Source of the DNA: Iamia sp038233075
Lineage (GTDB): Bacteria; Actinomycetota; Acidimicrobiia; Acidimicrobiales; Iamiaceae
Reading direction: 5' to 3'
Length of the DNA stretch: 64,000 nucleotides
Assembly (NCBI GenBank): GCA_038233075.1
Contig: JBBSMQ010000010.1
Coordinates: 62,001 to 126,000 of the forward strand
Position 1 is the stretch's first letter. The number at the start of each line of letters is the position of its first letter. The position numbers and the translations under genes are program-made. Below are positions 18,410 through 26,289 of this stretch, in pieces. Below the pieces are notes generated by a model. That model was not told where the DNA came from. It worked only from the letters and a program-made list of their open reading frames with translations, and ran no database searches.

Positions 18410-18467
18410 CCGGGGCCGTCGGGGCCGGCTGGACCCGACCCTCTCCCGCCACGATCATGGGACTGTG

Positions 18468-19565
18468 ATGAGCGCTCTGATCGCCGAGATCCCCTACACC
18501 ACCTTCCCCCGGATCGGGCCCCTCCAGACCTTCGGGCTGATGGTCGCCATCGGCGTCGTCGCCGGCATCTGGTTCGCGGCCAGCTGGGCCGAGCAGTACG
18601 GCATGACCCGGGACCAGACCTACAGCCTCGGCACCCGCATGGTGCTCGCCGGGGTGATCGGCTCGCGCATCACCTGGGTGGTGACCCACCTCGACCAGAT
18701 CGACTCACCCATCGACGTGATCGCAGTGTGGGAGGGAGGGCTCCAGTTCTCGGGCGGCTTCCTGGCCGCCATCGCCGTGGGTCTGCCCACCTTCCTCACC
18801 TGGAACCGGTTGCAGCGCTGGCAGCTGCTCGACGGCTTCGCCGTGGCCACCGTGCTGGGCGCCGCCTTCGGCCGCATCGGCTGCACCGCGGTGGGCGAGC
18901 ACTTCGGTCGGCAGTCGGACTTCTTCCTGGCCGTCCGCTACGACGGAGGGGAGGTGCGCGAGCAGGTCCTGGGCCTCGGGGCCGGCGCCGCCCCCGTCCA
19001 GCCCGGCGTCACCTTCCACAACACCGCCATCTACGAGGGGGTGTGGCTGTTCCTCCTGTTCGGGGTGCTGTGGTGGGTGTTGCGCAAGGTGCGGCCGACG
19101 CCCGGCATCGTCGGTGCCCTCTTCCTCATCGGCTACGGCATCGCCCGCTTCGGCTTCGACAGCCTGCGGGTCAACGACGAGCGGGTCGTGGGGCTGACCG
19201 GCGCCCAGTGGATGTGCCTGGGGATGATGCCCGTCGCCGCCTACATCCTGCTGCGGGTGCGACCGGCCAACGCCGCCGCCCTGGCCGCCGGGGAGGTGGG
19301 CGGCACCCCGGTGACGGAGACCACCACCGCCGAGACCGCATCGGGCCGTGCCGTCGCCACCACCAAGCGCAAGAAGCAGGCATCGGCGCGCTCGGACGCG
19401 GCCTCCTCCCGGGGGACGGTGGAGATCGAGGGCGACGAGGTGACCGATCGCGACGAGGTGACCGACAGCGACGAGGTGACCTCGGACCCTCCGGCCGAGG
19501 GGCAGGAACCTGGTGAGGAGACGGTCGACGCGCCCGACGGCGATGACCCGGTGTCTCGGAGCTGA
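18468..19565 (+). CDS. lgt: Prolipoprotein diacylglyceryl transferase with an acidic C-terminal tail
   Basis: A 365-residue polytopic membrane protein (about seven hydrophobic segments up to residue 270) that transfers diacylglycerol to the lipobox Cys of prolipoproteins. WEGGLQFSGGFLAA corresponds to the GGL(x)xxGG loop, FGRIGCTAVGEHFG to the GRxGC motif, and YGIARFGFDSLRVND to the C-terminal signature. Residues about 270-365 are a soluble, Lys/Ala- then Asp/Glu-rich extension not needed in the family. It contains three GACGAGGTGACC units spaced 18 nt apart (19434-19481), which read DEVT. The start could also be the GTG at 18465. Confidence 0.9.
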   Translation: MSALIAEIPYTTFPRIGPLQTFGLMVAIGVVAGIWFAASWAEQYGMTRDQTYSLGTRMVLAGVIGSRITWVVTHLDQIDSPIDVIAVWEGGLQFSGGFLAAIAVGLPTFLTWNRLQRWQLLDGFAVATVLGAAFGRIGCTAVGEHFGRQSDFFLAVRYDGGEVREQVLGLGAGAAPVQPGVTFHNTAIYEGVWLFLLFGVLWWVLRKVRPTPGIVGALFLIGYGIARFGFDSLRVNDERVVGLTGAQWMCLGMMPVAAYILLRVRPANAAALAAGEVGGTPVTETTTAETASGRAVATTKRKKQASARSDAASSRGTVEIEGDEVTDRDEVTDSDEVTSDPPAEGQEPGEETVDAPDGDDPVSRS

Positions 19566-19595
19566 CGGCGCTCGCTCCGGTCCCGCCCCGCCCCC

Positions 19596-20174
19596 GGAGG
19601 GATCGACAAAGACGAGGCCCGGGCCGCGCTGACCGAGATGATGGGGCTGTTCTCCTCGCGTATCGATGCCTGGGTGCTGGCCGAGGGGGTCGAGACCGAG
19701 GCCGAGGCGCACCGCCGGCCGACCTCGGTGTGCCCCTGGCCCAGGGCTACTTCTTCGGCCGTTCCGGGCCCCCCTGGGTGTCCATCGACCCCGCCGGCCG
19801 GCGCTGTCCTCGCCGATCGGGCGGCGGCGCCGGGGGCCACGCTGCGACCCCTGCTCCAGCGGACCCCGACGGTCCGTCGCGGTGAGCCGCTGGGCGACAT
19901 CTTCGTCGACGGCGTGTCGTGGGTGGTGGTGATCGACGACCACGGCCGACCCCTCGGGCTGGTGACGCCCTCCTCGGCGGTGAGCGGCGAGCTCCTGGTG
20001 AGCTTCCGGGTGGGCGTCGATGCGTCGCCCGCGGATGTGGCCTACCGGTTGAGCACAGGCGCCGACTGCCCCAGCCTCCCGGCCATGGTGACCGACGACG
20101 TCGGTCGCTACCTCGGGGTCGTCCCGCTGCGTCGCCTGCTCGGCCACCTCGCCGCTGCCGTGGTGCGCCAATGA
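19596..20174 (+). pseudogene. Remnant of an EAL-CBS domain gene (truncated and frameshifted)
   Basis: The frame from about 19596 reads GIDKDEARAAL ... WVLAEGVETEAEAHR, the C-terminal third of an EAL domain. The catalytic N-terminal two-thirds are missing. Near 19713 a one-base loss shifts the frame; the continuing text (ADLGVPLAQGYFFGRSGPP) is in another frame. A second indel near 19800 restores the first frame for a CBS-like region (LRPLLQRTPTVRRGEPLGDIF ... VVVIDDHGRPLGLV ... AMVTDDVGRYLGVVPLRRLL). The combination resembles EAL-CBS proteins. It is very unlikely to make a working enzyme. Confidence 0.8.
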
Positions 20175-20211
20175 GCGGCCCGCAGTGCAGGTGCCCTGAA
20201 CGCTCCCGAGG

Positions 20212-21486
20212 TCAGGCGGCGGGTTCGGGCACGACGCGCACGAGCGCCGCGGCCGCCCGGTAGGCGGCCTCGGCCGGGCCCAGCTCGTCATCGCGGAGGA
20301 GGTTGGCCATGATCCTCAGCACCCACTCCATGAGGCTGCGGGACTGCATGCCGACCCGGGTGAGCTCGCGCATGACCGTCGGGTTGCCGATCAGCACGCT
20401 GAACAGGCGGGCCACCCGGAAGTAGAGCCCGTACTCGGCGGCGATGAGGGCGGGGTAGCGCTGGAGGGCCATGCCGTCGCCGTCGGCGAGTGACTGGTCG
20501 AGGAGCTCGGCGACCAGCCGCCCGGTCTCGTAGGCGTAGTCGATGCCCTCGCCGTTGAACGGGTTGACCGAGCCGGCGGCGTCGCCCACCGCCACCCAGG
20601 TGGGGCCGATCTTCGGGCTCACGGACTGGGCCATGGGGATGCGACCACCCGTCGGCGCGCACGTGGGGCGGTCGGGGTCGATGCCCCAGTACGCAGGCGC
20701 GGTGGCCGCGAACTCCGCCATCAGGTGCGAGGTGTTGACCTCGCGGTAGCCCTTGAACGTCGACAGCAGGCCGATCCCCACGTTGATCGTGCCGTCGCCC
20801 ACGGGGAAGATCCAGCCGTAGCCGGGCATGGACCGTCCCTGGCGGTCGCGCACGTCGAGGGCCGACTCGATCCACGGGTCGTCGTGGAGAGGGCTCTCGA
20901 AGTAGGTCCGGATGGCGATGCCCATCGGGTAGGTGCGGTTGCGGGCCGTGCCCAGGGCGCGACCGAAGCGGGAGTTGGCCCCGTCGGCCACCACCACGTA
21001 GCGGGCGTGGAGATCACGGGCGCGGCCGCTCTCCTTGTCTCTGACCACTGCGCCCACCACCAGCCCGTCGCGCTGGAGGGGCCGGACCGCCTCGGTGCCG
21101 GTGTGGAGCACGGCGCCGCGCTCGACCGCCCGGTCAGCCACCATCTGGTCGAGCTCGCGGCGGCGGACCACGAAGCCGTGGGAGGGGTAGACGTCGTGGT
21201 CGGGCCAGGTCAGCTCCAGAGTCACCCCGTGGGCGACGGCGCGGAGGCCGTCGAAGCGGTGGGTCTGGGCGAGGCGGTCGGCCAGGCCCATGTCGGTCAG
21301 CTGCTTGACGGCACGGGGCGTGAGACCGTCGCCGCAGGTCTTCTCGCGCGGGAAGGTCTTCTTCTCCACCACGACCACGTCGCGCCCCGCCGCCGCCAGC
21401 CAGTGCGCAGTGGCCGCCCCGGCGGGCCCACCCCCCACCACCAACACCTCACACCGCTCATCACGATCGGTGGTGGGGTCGCTCAC
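20212..21486 (-). CDS. Geranylgeranyl reductase family FAD oxidoreductase (MenJ-like)
   Basis: A 424-residue flavoprotein. The N-terminal dinucleotide motif VVGGGPAGAATAHWLA, the second FAD motif VVVADGANSRFGRALG and the FAD-pyrophosphate motif VAVGDAAGSVNPFNGEGIDYA are intact. CGDGLTPRAVKQL is the family's Cys-containing loop. In mycobacteria a relative (MenJ) saturates one isoprene unit of menaquinone. Position next to a menaquinol-oxidising complex and complex I suggests the same job here, although archaeal-lipid-type or chlorophyll-type substrates cannot be excluded by sequence alone. Start is GTG; CAGACT lies 6 nt upstream on the minus strand. Confidence 0.85.
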   Translation of the reverse strand: MSDPTTDRDERCEVLVVGGGPAGAATAHWLAAAGRDVVVVEKKTFPREKTCGDGLTPRAVKQLTDMGLADRLAQTHRFDGLRAVAHGVTLELTWPDHDVYPSHGFVVRRRELDQMVADRAVERGAVLHTGTEAVRPLQRDGLVVGAVVRDKESGRARDLHARYVVVADGANSRFGRALGTARNRTYPMGIAIRTYFESPLHDDPWIESALDVRDRQGRSMPGYGWIFPVGDGTINVGIGLLSTFKGYREVNTSHLMAEFAATAPAYWGIDPDRPTCAPTGGRIPMAQSVSPKIGPTWVAVGDAAGSVNPFNGEGIDYAYETGRLVAELLDQSLADGDGMALQRYPALIAAEYGLYFRVARLFSVLIGNPTVMRELTRVGMQSRSLMEWVLRIMANLLRDDELGPAEAAYRAAAALVRVVPEPAA

Positions 21487-21843
21487 CGGGTCAGTCTGGA
21501 TCTGAGCCCCCCCAATCCGCCACTCAGCCCGCGGACGTCACACCCCCGGACCCACCCCACCACGAAGATGCGACGGCCCGTGGCGCAGAGGAACCAATGG
21601 CACTGAGGTATGAGCGAGGGCGATCCGGTCCGCAGCCGGCCCCAGCCGCCCCGCAGTGAACAGCGGGCGGCCGACGAGGTGCGCGTGGGATGAGGTCAGC
21701 AGCCGGCGCCAGCCGCTGGGGTCTGGGGCGAAGCCCCAGGAGAAGGGAGCCGGTCCAGCTTGCTGGTCGGCGACCATGGGCCCGGCCGCAGGCCGGACGA
21801 CCAGCTCGTCGGAACGGAGCGAAGCGAGTGACGACGAAAACCC
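21487..21843. other. Gap between the MenJ-like gene and the cytochrome c gene
   Basis: This 357-nt stretch contains a stable hairpin (listed separately), a GAGCGAAGCGAGTGACGACG motif near 21820, and a 79-codon minus-strand frame (21538-21777) without recognisable similarity. Its many short GC-rich inverted repeats suggest repetitive intergenic DNA rather than a gene. Confidence 0.4.
21723..21739 (-). terminator. Hairpin downstream of the cytochrome c gene
   Basis: CTGGGGC and GCCCCAG form a perfect 7-bp stem around a 3-nt loop (TTC on the minus strand), about 105 nt after the cytochrome c stop. No T tract. It could terminate the minus-strand transcript before the MenJ-like gene. Confidence 0.45.
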
Positions 21844-22635
21844 TTACCCTTCTTGGCTGAGGATGTCGATGCGCTCGGCCACGTCGGGGTCGTTGCCGGG
21901 GATCTGCTGGTACACCAGCTCGCCGGCGTCGGCGTTCTCGATGGCGGTGGCGGCCCACTCCTCGTAGAGGTCCTGGACCTCGGGGGTGGCGACGGGCTCG
22001 CCGGAGAGGTTCTCGCGCACGTAGCGGGTCACGTTGGCCAGCTCGGACTCGTCGAGGTCACCGAAGCCGGGCATCACGCCCGGAAGGGTGCCGGTGTTGT
22101 GGACCCCGTCGGGGCGGTCGGGGTCGCCGTAGGGGGCGGCGCCGGTGGTGCCGGTCCAGTCCATGGCTCCCAGGTAGATCCACTCCATCATGGCCACGGG
22201 GTCGGGGTAGGTGAGCAGCACCTCGCCCTCGCTCAGCTGAGCCCCGATGCCGCCCTCTCCGCTGCCTCCGTGGCAGCCCGAGCACGAGCTGTAGACCTCG
22301 GCCCCCACGGTGACGGCCTCGTCCTCGACCTCGGGCTCCTTGACGCTGTTGGTGTACATCACCGCCCACACGGGGAGCAGGGCGATGACGGGCATGGCCC
22401 AGTAGGGGATGCGCTTGCGGCGCTCGGCGGCCTTGATGTAGGGCGGCTTCGGCTTGGGTGGCGGGGGAGGGGCCTCCTCGACCACCGCCGGGGCCGGCGT
22501 GGAGGCGGCCGACCCGGCGTCGCCTCCGGAACCCTCGCCGGCTCCCCCGTCGTCGCCGCCCTCGCCGCCGGGCAGGCCCAGGGCCGCCCGGCGCTCGCGA
22601 GAGCGCTTCAGGAGGTGTTCGGGGATCTCGGTCAA
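21844..22635 (-). CDS. Membrane-anchored monoheme cytochrome c
   Basis: A 263-residue protein. Residues 1-20 contain the motif TEIPEHLLKRSRERR, shared with the cytochrome b C-terminal protein at 24637. A Pro/Ala/Gly-rich linker follows. One membrane helix (IPYWAMPVIALLPVWAVMY) lies at about 105-123, and then comes a class I cytochrome c domain with heme motif CSGCH and a likely Met ligand in LPGVMPGFG. It would sit on the outer face of the membrane and carry electrons between the bc complex and the terminal oxidase. The TTG start at 22635 is chosen because GGAGG lies 7 nt upstream and the shared motif begins there. It is divergent from the bc-nuo run. Confidence 0.85.
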   Translation of the reverse strand: MTEIPEHLLKRSRERRAALGLPGGEGGDDGGAGEGSGGDAGSAASTPAPAVVEEAPPPPPKPKPPYIKAAERRKRIPYWAMPVIALLPVWAVMYTNSVKEPEVEDEAVTVGAEVYSSCSGCHGGSGEGGIGAQLSEGEVLLTYPDPVAMMEWIYLGAMDWTGTTGAAPYGDPDRPDGVHNTGTLPGVMPGFGDLDESELANVTRYVRENLSGEPVATPEVQDLYEEWAATAIENADAGELVYQQIPGNDPDVAERIDILSQEG

Positions 22636-22855
22636 CGCACGGCCTCCGCAGGCGGACGGGACGGGCAGGTGGGTGCCCGGCGACGGGCGCACTCTAGGTC
22701 GACCCTCCGACGGGTGACCAAGCGGGAGCCGACTCGAATCGGGGGCCGCGACCACCTTCCGCCCGGGGCCTGCGACGATGTGCCTGGTGCCGAGGGCTCG
22801 TGCTAGACCCTCGGACCAGCGAGCCGCACCCCGCCCTGGTGCTGGCCATGACCCA

Positions 22856-22873
22856 TTGTGAGCGATTTCACCA
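22856..22873. promoter_or_regulatory. Candidate Rex operator upstream of the bc-complex I run
   Basis: TTGTGAGCGATTTCACCA matches TTGTGAAnnnnTTCACAA at 12 of 14 defined positions, with both halves recognisable. It lies 19 nt before the GTG at 22893, in the divergent region shared with the cytochrome c gene. Rex is encoded in this window, and Rex control of nuo and cytochrome genes is established in Streptomyces. Control of the 22-kb run from here is inferred. Confidence 0.6.
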
Positions 22874-22892
22874 AGTAGGAGGTGCCCGTCAG

Positions 22893-23336
22893 GTGGTGGC
22901 GTTGGTCGGTTCCCTGATCGTGTCGGTGCTCCTCATGGGCATCGTCCTGGCCGTGGCCAAGCGCCGCACCGTCGGTGCCGAGCTCTCCTGGGGCGAGGCC
23001 ATGGGGGCGGCGACCTTCTCCTTCTTCGGCCTCTTCTGGATCTACGGCGTGGTCCCTCATCAGTGGCTGACCTGGGCCGAGAACGAGCTGGGCTGGCGCC
23101 CGGACCGCTACCTGGCGGGCCCCAGCGGCACCGGCGCCCTCACCGAGGTCCCCTTCAACGTGTCCTACGAGACCCTGGCCCACATCATCGCCGTGGTCAT
23201 CTACACCGTCTTCCTCGGCCTCCACGTGACGATGTGGTCCGTCTGGCAGGGCCGAGGTGACAAGGCCGAGCGCAAGCGCAAGGCTCTGGAGGAGAAGACG
23301 ACCGCCTACGGCCGCCCCCTGGCCCGAAAGGCCTGA
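22893..23336 (+). CDS. Small membrane protein heading the bc operon
   Basis: A 147-residue protein of no family I recognise. Hydrophobic segments at about 2-22 (VALVGSLIVSVLLMGIVLAVA), 38-52 (GAATFSFFGLFWIYG) and 97-115 (HIIAVVIYTVFLGLHVTMW) suggest three membrane spans, with a basic C-terminal tail. GTG 22893 has AGGAGG 10 nt upstream; a second GTG at 22896 is possible. Being first in the run suggests an assembly or accessory subunit of the reductase. Confidence 0.75.
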   Translation: MVALVGSLIVSVLLMGIVLAVAKRRTVGAELSWGEAMGAATFSFFGLFWIYGVVPHQWLTWAENELGWRPDRYLAGPSGTGALTEVPFNVSYETLAHIIAVVIYTVFLGLHVTMWSVWQGRGDKAERKRKALEEKTTAYGRPLARKA

Positions 23337-23387
23337 TCGCTCCCATGGCCCGTCCCGACCCCGACGCCTCCGCGGAGGTGACCTGAC

Positions 23388-23804
23388 ATGGCTCGCACCG
23401 ATGCCAACCCGCCGATGCCGGAGTTCCGCGCTGATTACGTCCTCAAGGAGGTCGACGCGGACTACCTGGCCAAGGCGGTGAAGCCCAAGCAGTTCATCCA
23501 CATCGACCAGTCCGAGTGCATCATGTGCGAGGGCTGCGTCGACATCTGCCCGTGGAAGTGCATCTTCATGGTGCGCCCCGACGCCATCGCCGAGGCCGAG
23601 GGCACCGAGCGCCCCGGCATCGACCCCAGCGACCACGTCATCTTCACCATCGACGACGACGTCTGCACCCGCTGCGCGCTGTGCGTCGATCGCTGCCCCA
23701 CCGGCGTGATCATCCTCGGCAAGGTGGGCCAGGCCGCGGCCGAGGGCGACGGCCACCAGCGGACCAACTCCTACGGGTACGGCTACGGGATGCGACTCGG
23801 ATGA
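23388..23804 (+). CDS. 2x[4Fe-4S] ferredoxin in the bc operon
   Basis: A 138-residue protein with two complete 4Fe-4S motifs: CIMCEGCVDICPWKC (about 43-57; its last Cys lies beyond the usual four) and CTRCALCVDRCP (about 90-101). It has an N-terminal extension and a Gly/Tyr-rich C-terminus. No membrane helix or signal peptide is seen, so it should act on the cytoplasmic face. GAGGTG lies 11 nt before the ATG. Its place between the small membrane protein and cytochrome b is unusual for a quinol:cytochrome c reductase operon. It may carry electrons into or out of the quinone pool. Confidence 0.88.
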   Translation: MARTDANPPMPEFRADYVLKEVDADYLAKAVKPKQFIHIDQSECIMCEGCVDICPWKCIFMVRPDAIAEAEGTERPGIDPSDHVIFTIDDDVCTRCALCVDRCPTGVIILGKVGQAAAEGDGHQRTNSYGYGYGMRLG

Positions 23805-23845
23805 GCGCCACCCCCACCCGCTCGACCCAGGAAGGGTGCTAGACG

Positions 23846-24625
23846 ATGGCCAAGACCATGCAGAACAAGGGCCGGGCGTCTCGCGTGATGGGCGACGTCA
23901 GCGACAAGGTGCAGGCCAGCCAGACCTGGAACTCCATCTTCCGCCCGGGTTCGATCTTCCGGAAGGGCTACACCGACAGCCCCCGGAACCGGTCCTACGT
24001 GATCATGAACTCGGTGCTGTACCACCTGCACCCGGTGAAGGTGAAGCGCCACGCCGTCAAGGTGTCCTACACCCTGTGCCTGGGCGGGCTGAGCTTCTTC
24101 CTGTTCATCCTGCTCACCGTCACCGGCATCTTCCTGATGTTCTTCTACCGGCCCACCGCGGCCCAGGCCTGGAACGACGTCTACGCCTTGCAGACCAACG
24201 TGGCCTTCGGCCTCCTGGTGCGGAACATGCACCGGTGGGCCGCGCACCTGATGGTGCTCTCGGTGTTCCTGCACATGGCCCGGGTCTTCTACCACGGGGC
24301 CTACAAGCCGCCCCGGGAGTTCAACTGGGTCATCGGCGTCATCCTCCTCACCCTCACCCTGCTGCTCAGCTTCACCGGCTACCTGCTGCCCTGGGACCAG
24401 CTGGCCCTGTGGGCGGTCACGGTGGGCACGAACATGATGGGCTACACCCCGGTGTTCGGGAACCAAGTGCGCTTCGCCCTCCTGGGCGGGGCCGAGATCG
24501 GCACCGACACCCTGTTGCGCTGGTACGTGCTGCACGTCCTGATGCTCCCGTTCGTGATCGTCATCTTCCTGGCGATCCACTTCTGGCGGGTGCGCAAGGA
24601 CGGCGGCATCAGCGGTCCCCTGTAG
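23846..24625 (+). CDS. Cytochrome b, N-terminal (b6-type) subunit
   Basis: A 259-residue membrane protein holding the four-helix, two-heme core of the quinol:cytochrome c reductase. Heme-ligand pairs are in HRWAAHLMVLSVFLH (13 residues between the His) and HVLMLPFVIVIFLAIH (14 residues between, the spacing of cytochrome b6 rather than mitochondrial b). The Qo-side motif GYLLPWDQLALWAVTVGTN is present. The C-terminal half of cytochrome b is a separate gene directly downstream. Mycobacterial and Streptomyces QcrB are single long chains, so this split form is notable. Confidence 0.9.
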   Translation: MAKTMQNKGRASRVMGDVSDKVQASQTWNSIFRPGSIFRKGYTDSPRNRSYVIMNSVLYHLHPVKVKRHAVKVSYTLCLGGLSFFLFILLTVTGIFLMFFYRPTAAQAWNDVYALQTNVAFGLLVRNMHRWAAHLMVLSVFLHMARVFYHGAYKPPREFNWVIGVILLTLTLLLSFTGYLLPWDQLALWAVTVGTNMMGYTPVFGNQVRFALLGGAEIGTDTLLRWYVLHVLMLPFVIVIFLAIHFWRVRKDGGISGPL

Positions 24626-24636
24626 GAGCCACAGCC

Positions 24637-25407
24637 ATGACCGAGATCCCCGAACACCTCCGCAAGCGAGCCGAGGCCGCCCGCCAGAAGGCTGCCGCCT
24701 CCGATGCCGGCGCTGACGCGCCCGCAGAGGGTGGTGGCGCCAGCGCCGAGGCCGACAGCCGCATCCCCGCGCACCTGCTGGAGCGGTCCAAGGCGGCCAA
24801 GGCCGGCTCGGGTCCGGGTGGCGGCGAGGCCGCCGGCATTGCGGTGGCCACCGCCGAGCCCGCCGGTGGCGGGGTCGCCACCGCCGCTCCGCCCGTGGCC
24901 GCGGGCCCCAGGGGCCACACCCAGCGCCTGTTGACGGTGGTCAAGTCCGGGTCCATCCAAGACGTCAAGGCCATGCCCCAGGACAAGGTCCACACCTGGC
25001 CCCACCTCCTGGCCGTGGAGTTCGTGGCCGCCCTGCTCTGCACCGCCTTCACCCTGATCTTCTCGATCTTCGTGAACGCCCCGCTGCTCACCCTGGCCAA
25101 CCCCAACCAGACCCCGAACCCCTCCAAGGCGCCCTGGTACTTCCTGGGCCTCCAGGAGCTGCTCACCATGTTCCACCCCATGGTGGCCGGGGTGACCATT
25201 CCGGGCATGGGCCTGTTCGCGCTGATCCTGGCGCCCTACACCGATCGCAACCCGTCCCACAAGCCCGAAGACCGCAAGTTCGCCATCTCGCTGTTCACGG
25301 TCTTCCTCATGTTCTGGGCCGTGCTCGTCATGATCGGCTCGTTCTTCCGAGGTCCGGGCCAGAACTTCGTCTTCCCCTGGGCCGATGGGCTCTTCTTCGA
25401 GCTGTAG
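24637..25407 (+). CDS. Cytochrome b, C-terminal (subunit IV-like) protein
   Basis: A 256-residue protein. Residues 1-115 are a soluble Ala/Gly-rich segment carrying TEIPEHLRKRAE and IPAHLLERSKAAK, the same motif as in the cytochrome c at 21844. Three membrane helices follow. The Qo-loop segment reads PNPSKAPWYFLGLQELL, so the classical PEWY has no acidic residue here (APWY). The start ATG 24637 has AGGAG upstream. Together with the preceding gene it makes a complete cytochrome b. Confidence 0.88.
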   Translation: MTEIPEHLRKRAEAARQKAAASDAGADAPAEGGGASAEADSRIPAHLLERSKAAKAGSGPGGGEAAGIAVATAEPAGGGVATAAPPVAAGPRGHTQRLLTVVKSGSIQDVKAMPQDKVHTWPHLLAVEFVAALLCTAFTLIFSIFVNAPLLTLANPNQTPNPSKAPWYFLGLQELLTMFHPMVAGVTIPGMGLFALILAPYTDRNPSHKPEDRKFAISLFTVFLMFWAVLVMIGSFFRGPGQNFVFPWADGLFFEL

Positions 25408-25419
25408 GAGGTCTTCCCC

Positions 25420-26289
25420 ATGTCCGTCGTGATCGTCCTCGCCATCCTCGCCCTCGTCCTGGGCGCGGCCGGCGCGCTCTTCGCCGCCCAACGCTCCCGC
25501 GACACCCAGCGGGCCGTGGGCCACCTGGCCCGCGAGACCAAGAGCCGTGACTCCGCCGCCGACCGGCGCGTCGCCACCGAGGAGGGCGCCACCGCCTCGA
25601 GCGGGCGCGAGCTCGAGCTGGCCACCGCTGAGGCCCGCCGGGGTGGCTCGGATCTGGTCAAGGCCGCCCCCTCGGCCCCTGTGGCGTGGGTCCCGCCGGA
25701 TGAGGACGCCCTCGGCGTCACCCGTCGCCAGTTCATGAACCGCGGCATCATCGCCGGCTTCGGCCTGGGCATCGGGGCGTTCGCCCCGGCCGCGCTGGCC
25801 TTCCTCTGGCCCCAGGGCACCTCGGGCTTCGGCTCCAAGATCAGCGTGGGCAAGGTGGCCGAGCTCAAGGCCCAGATCCAGCAGAACGCTGGTTTCCTGT
25901 ACTACCCCGAGGGCCGCATGTGGATCACCGAGTACCCGGCGGCGTCGCTCGACAACGCCAAGAAGGTGTACTCGCCCTCGGAGCTGGCCGGCATGGAGGC
26001 GGGCCTGGTGGCCCTCTACCAGAAGTGCCCCCACCTCGGCTGCCGCGTGCCCGAGTGCGCCACCTCGCAGTGGTTCGAGTGCCCGTGCCACGGCTCGCAG
26101 TACAACCGTGTCGGTGAGAAGAAGGCGGGCCCGGCGCCCCGCGGCCTGGACCGCTTCGCCATGGCCATCGAGGGCGACACCTTCACGGTGAACACCGGCC
26201 TCATCATCCAGGGTCCGGCCATCGGCACCAACACCACCGGCCAGGAGGCCGAGGGCCCCCACTGCATCTCCGGGGGCGAAGCGCACTGA
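25420..26289 (+). CDS. Rieske iron-sulfur protein
   Basis: A 289-residue protein with an N-terminal helix (residues 3-24), a charged linker, a twin-arginine-like TRRQFMNRG followed by a second helix (about 103-130), and a Rieske domain. The 2Fe-2S ligands are in CPHLGC and CPCHGS, with ECATSQWFE between them supplying an extra Cys. It takes one electron from menaquinol and passes it to the cytochrome c subunit. Its TGA overlaps the next ATG. Confidence 0.92.
   Translation: MSVVIVLAILALVLGAAGALFAAQRSRDTQRAVGHLARETKSRDSAADRRVATEEGATASSGRELELATAEARRGGSDLVKAAPSAPVAWVPPDEDALGVTRRQFMNRGIIAGFGLGIGAFAPAALAFLWPQGTSGFGSKISVGKVAELKAQIQQNAGFLYYPEGRMWITEYPAASLDNAKKVYSPSELAGMEAGLVALYQKCPHLGCRVPECATSQWFECPCHGSQYNRVGEKKAGPAPRGLDRFAMAIEGDTFTVNTGLIIQGPAIGTNTTGQEAEGPHCISGGEAH

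Noticed and set aside
21538..21777. Minus-strand 79-codon frame between the cytochrome c and MenJ-like genes
   Set aside because: Composition follows GC-rich repeats and hairpins; no domain, signal or conserved pattern is visible.
22725..22748. GACTCGAATC inside a short inverted repeat, like a tRNA T-arm
   Set aside because: No acceptor stem, D-arm or anticodon arm can be built upstream, so it is not a tRNA.
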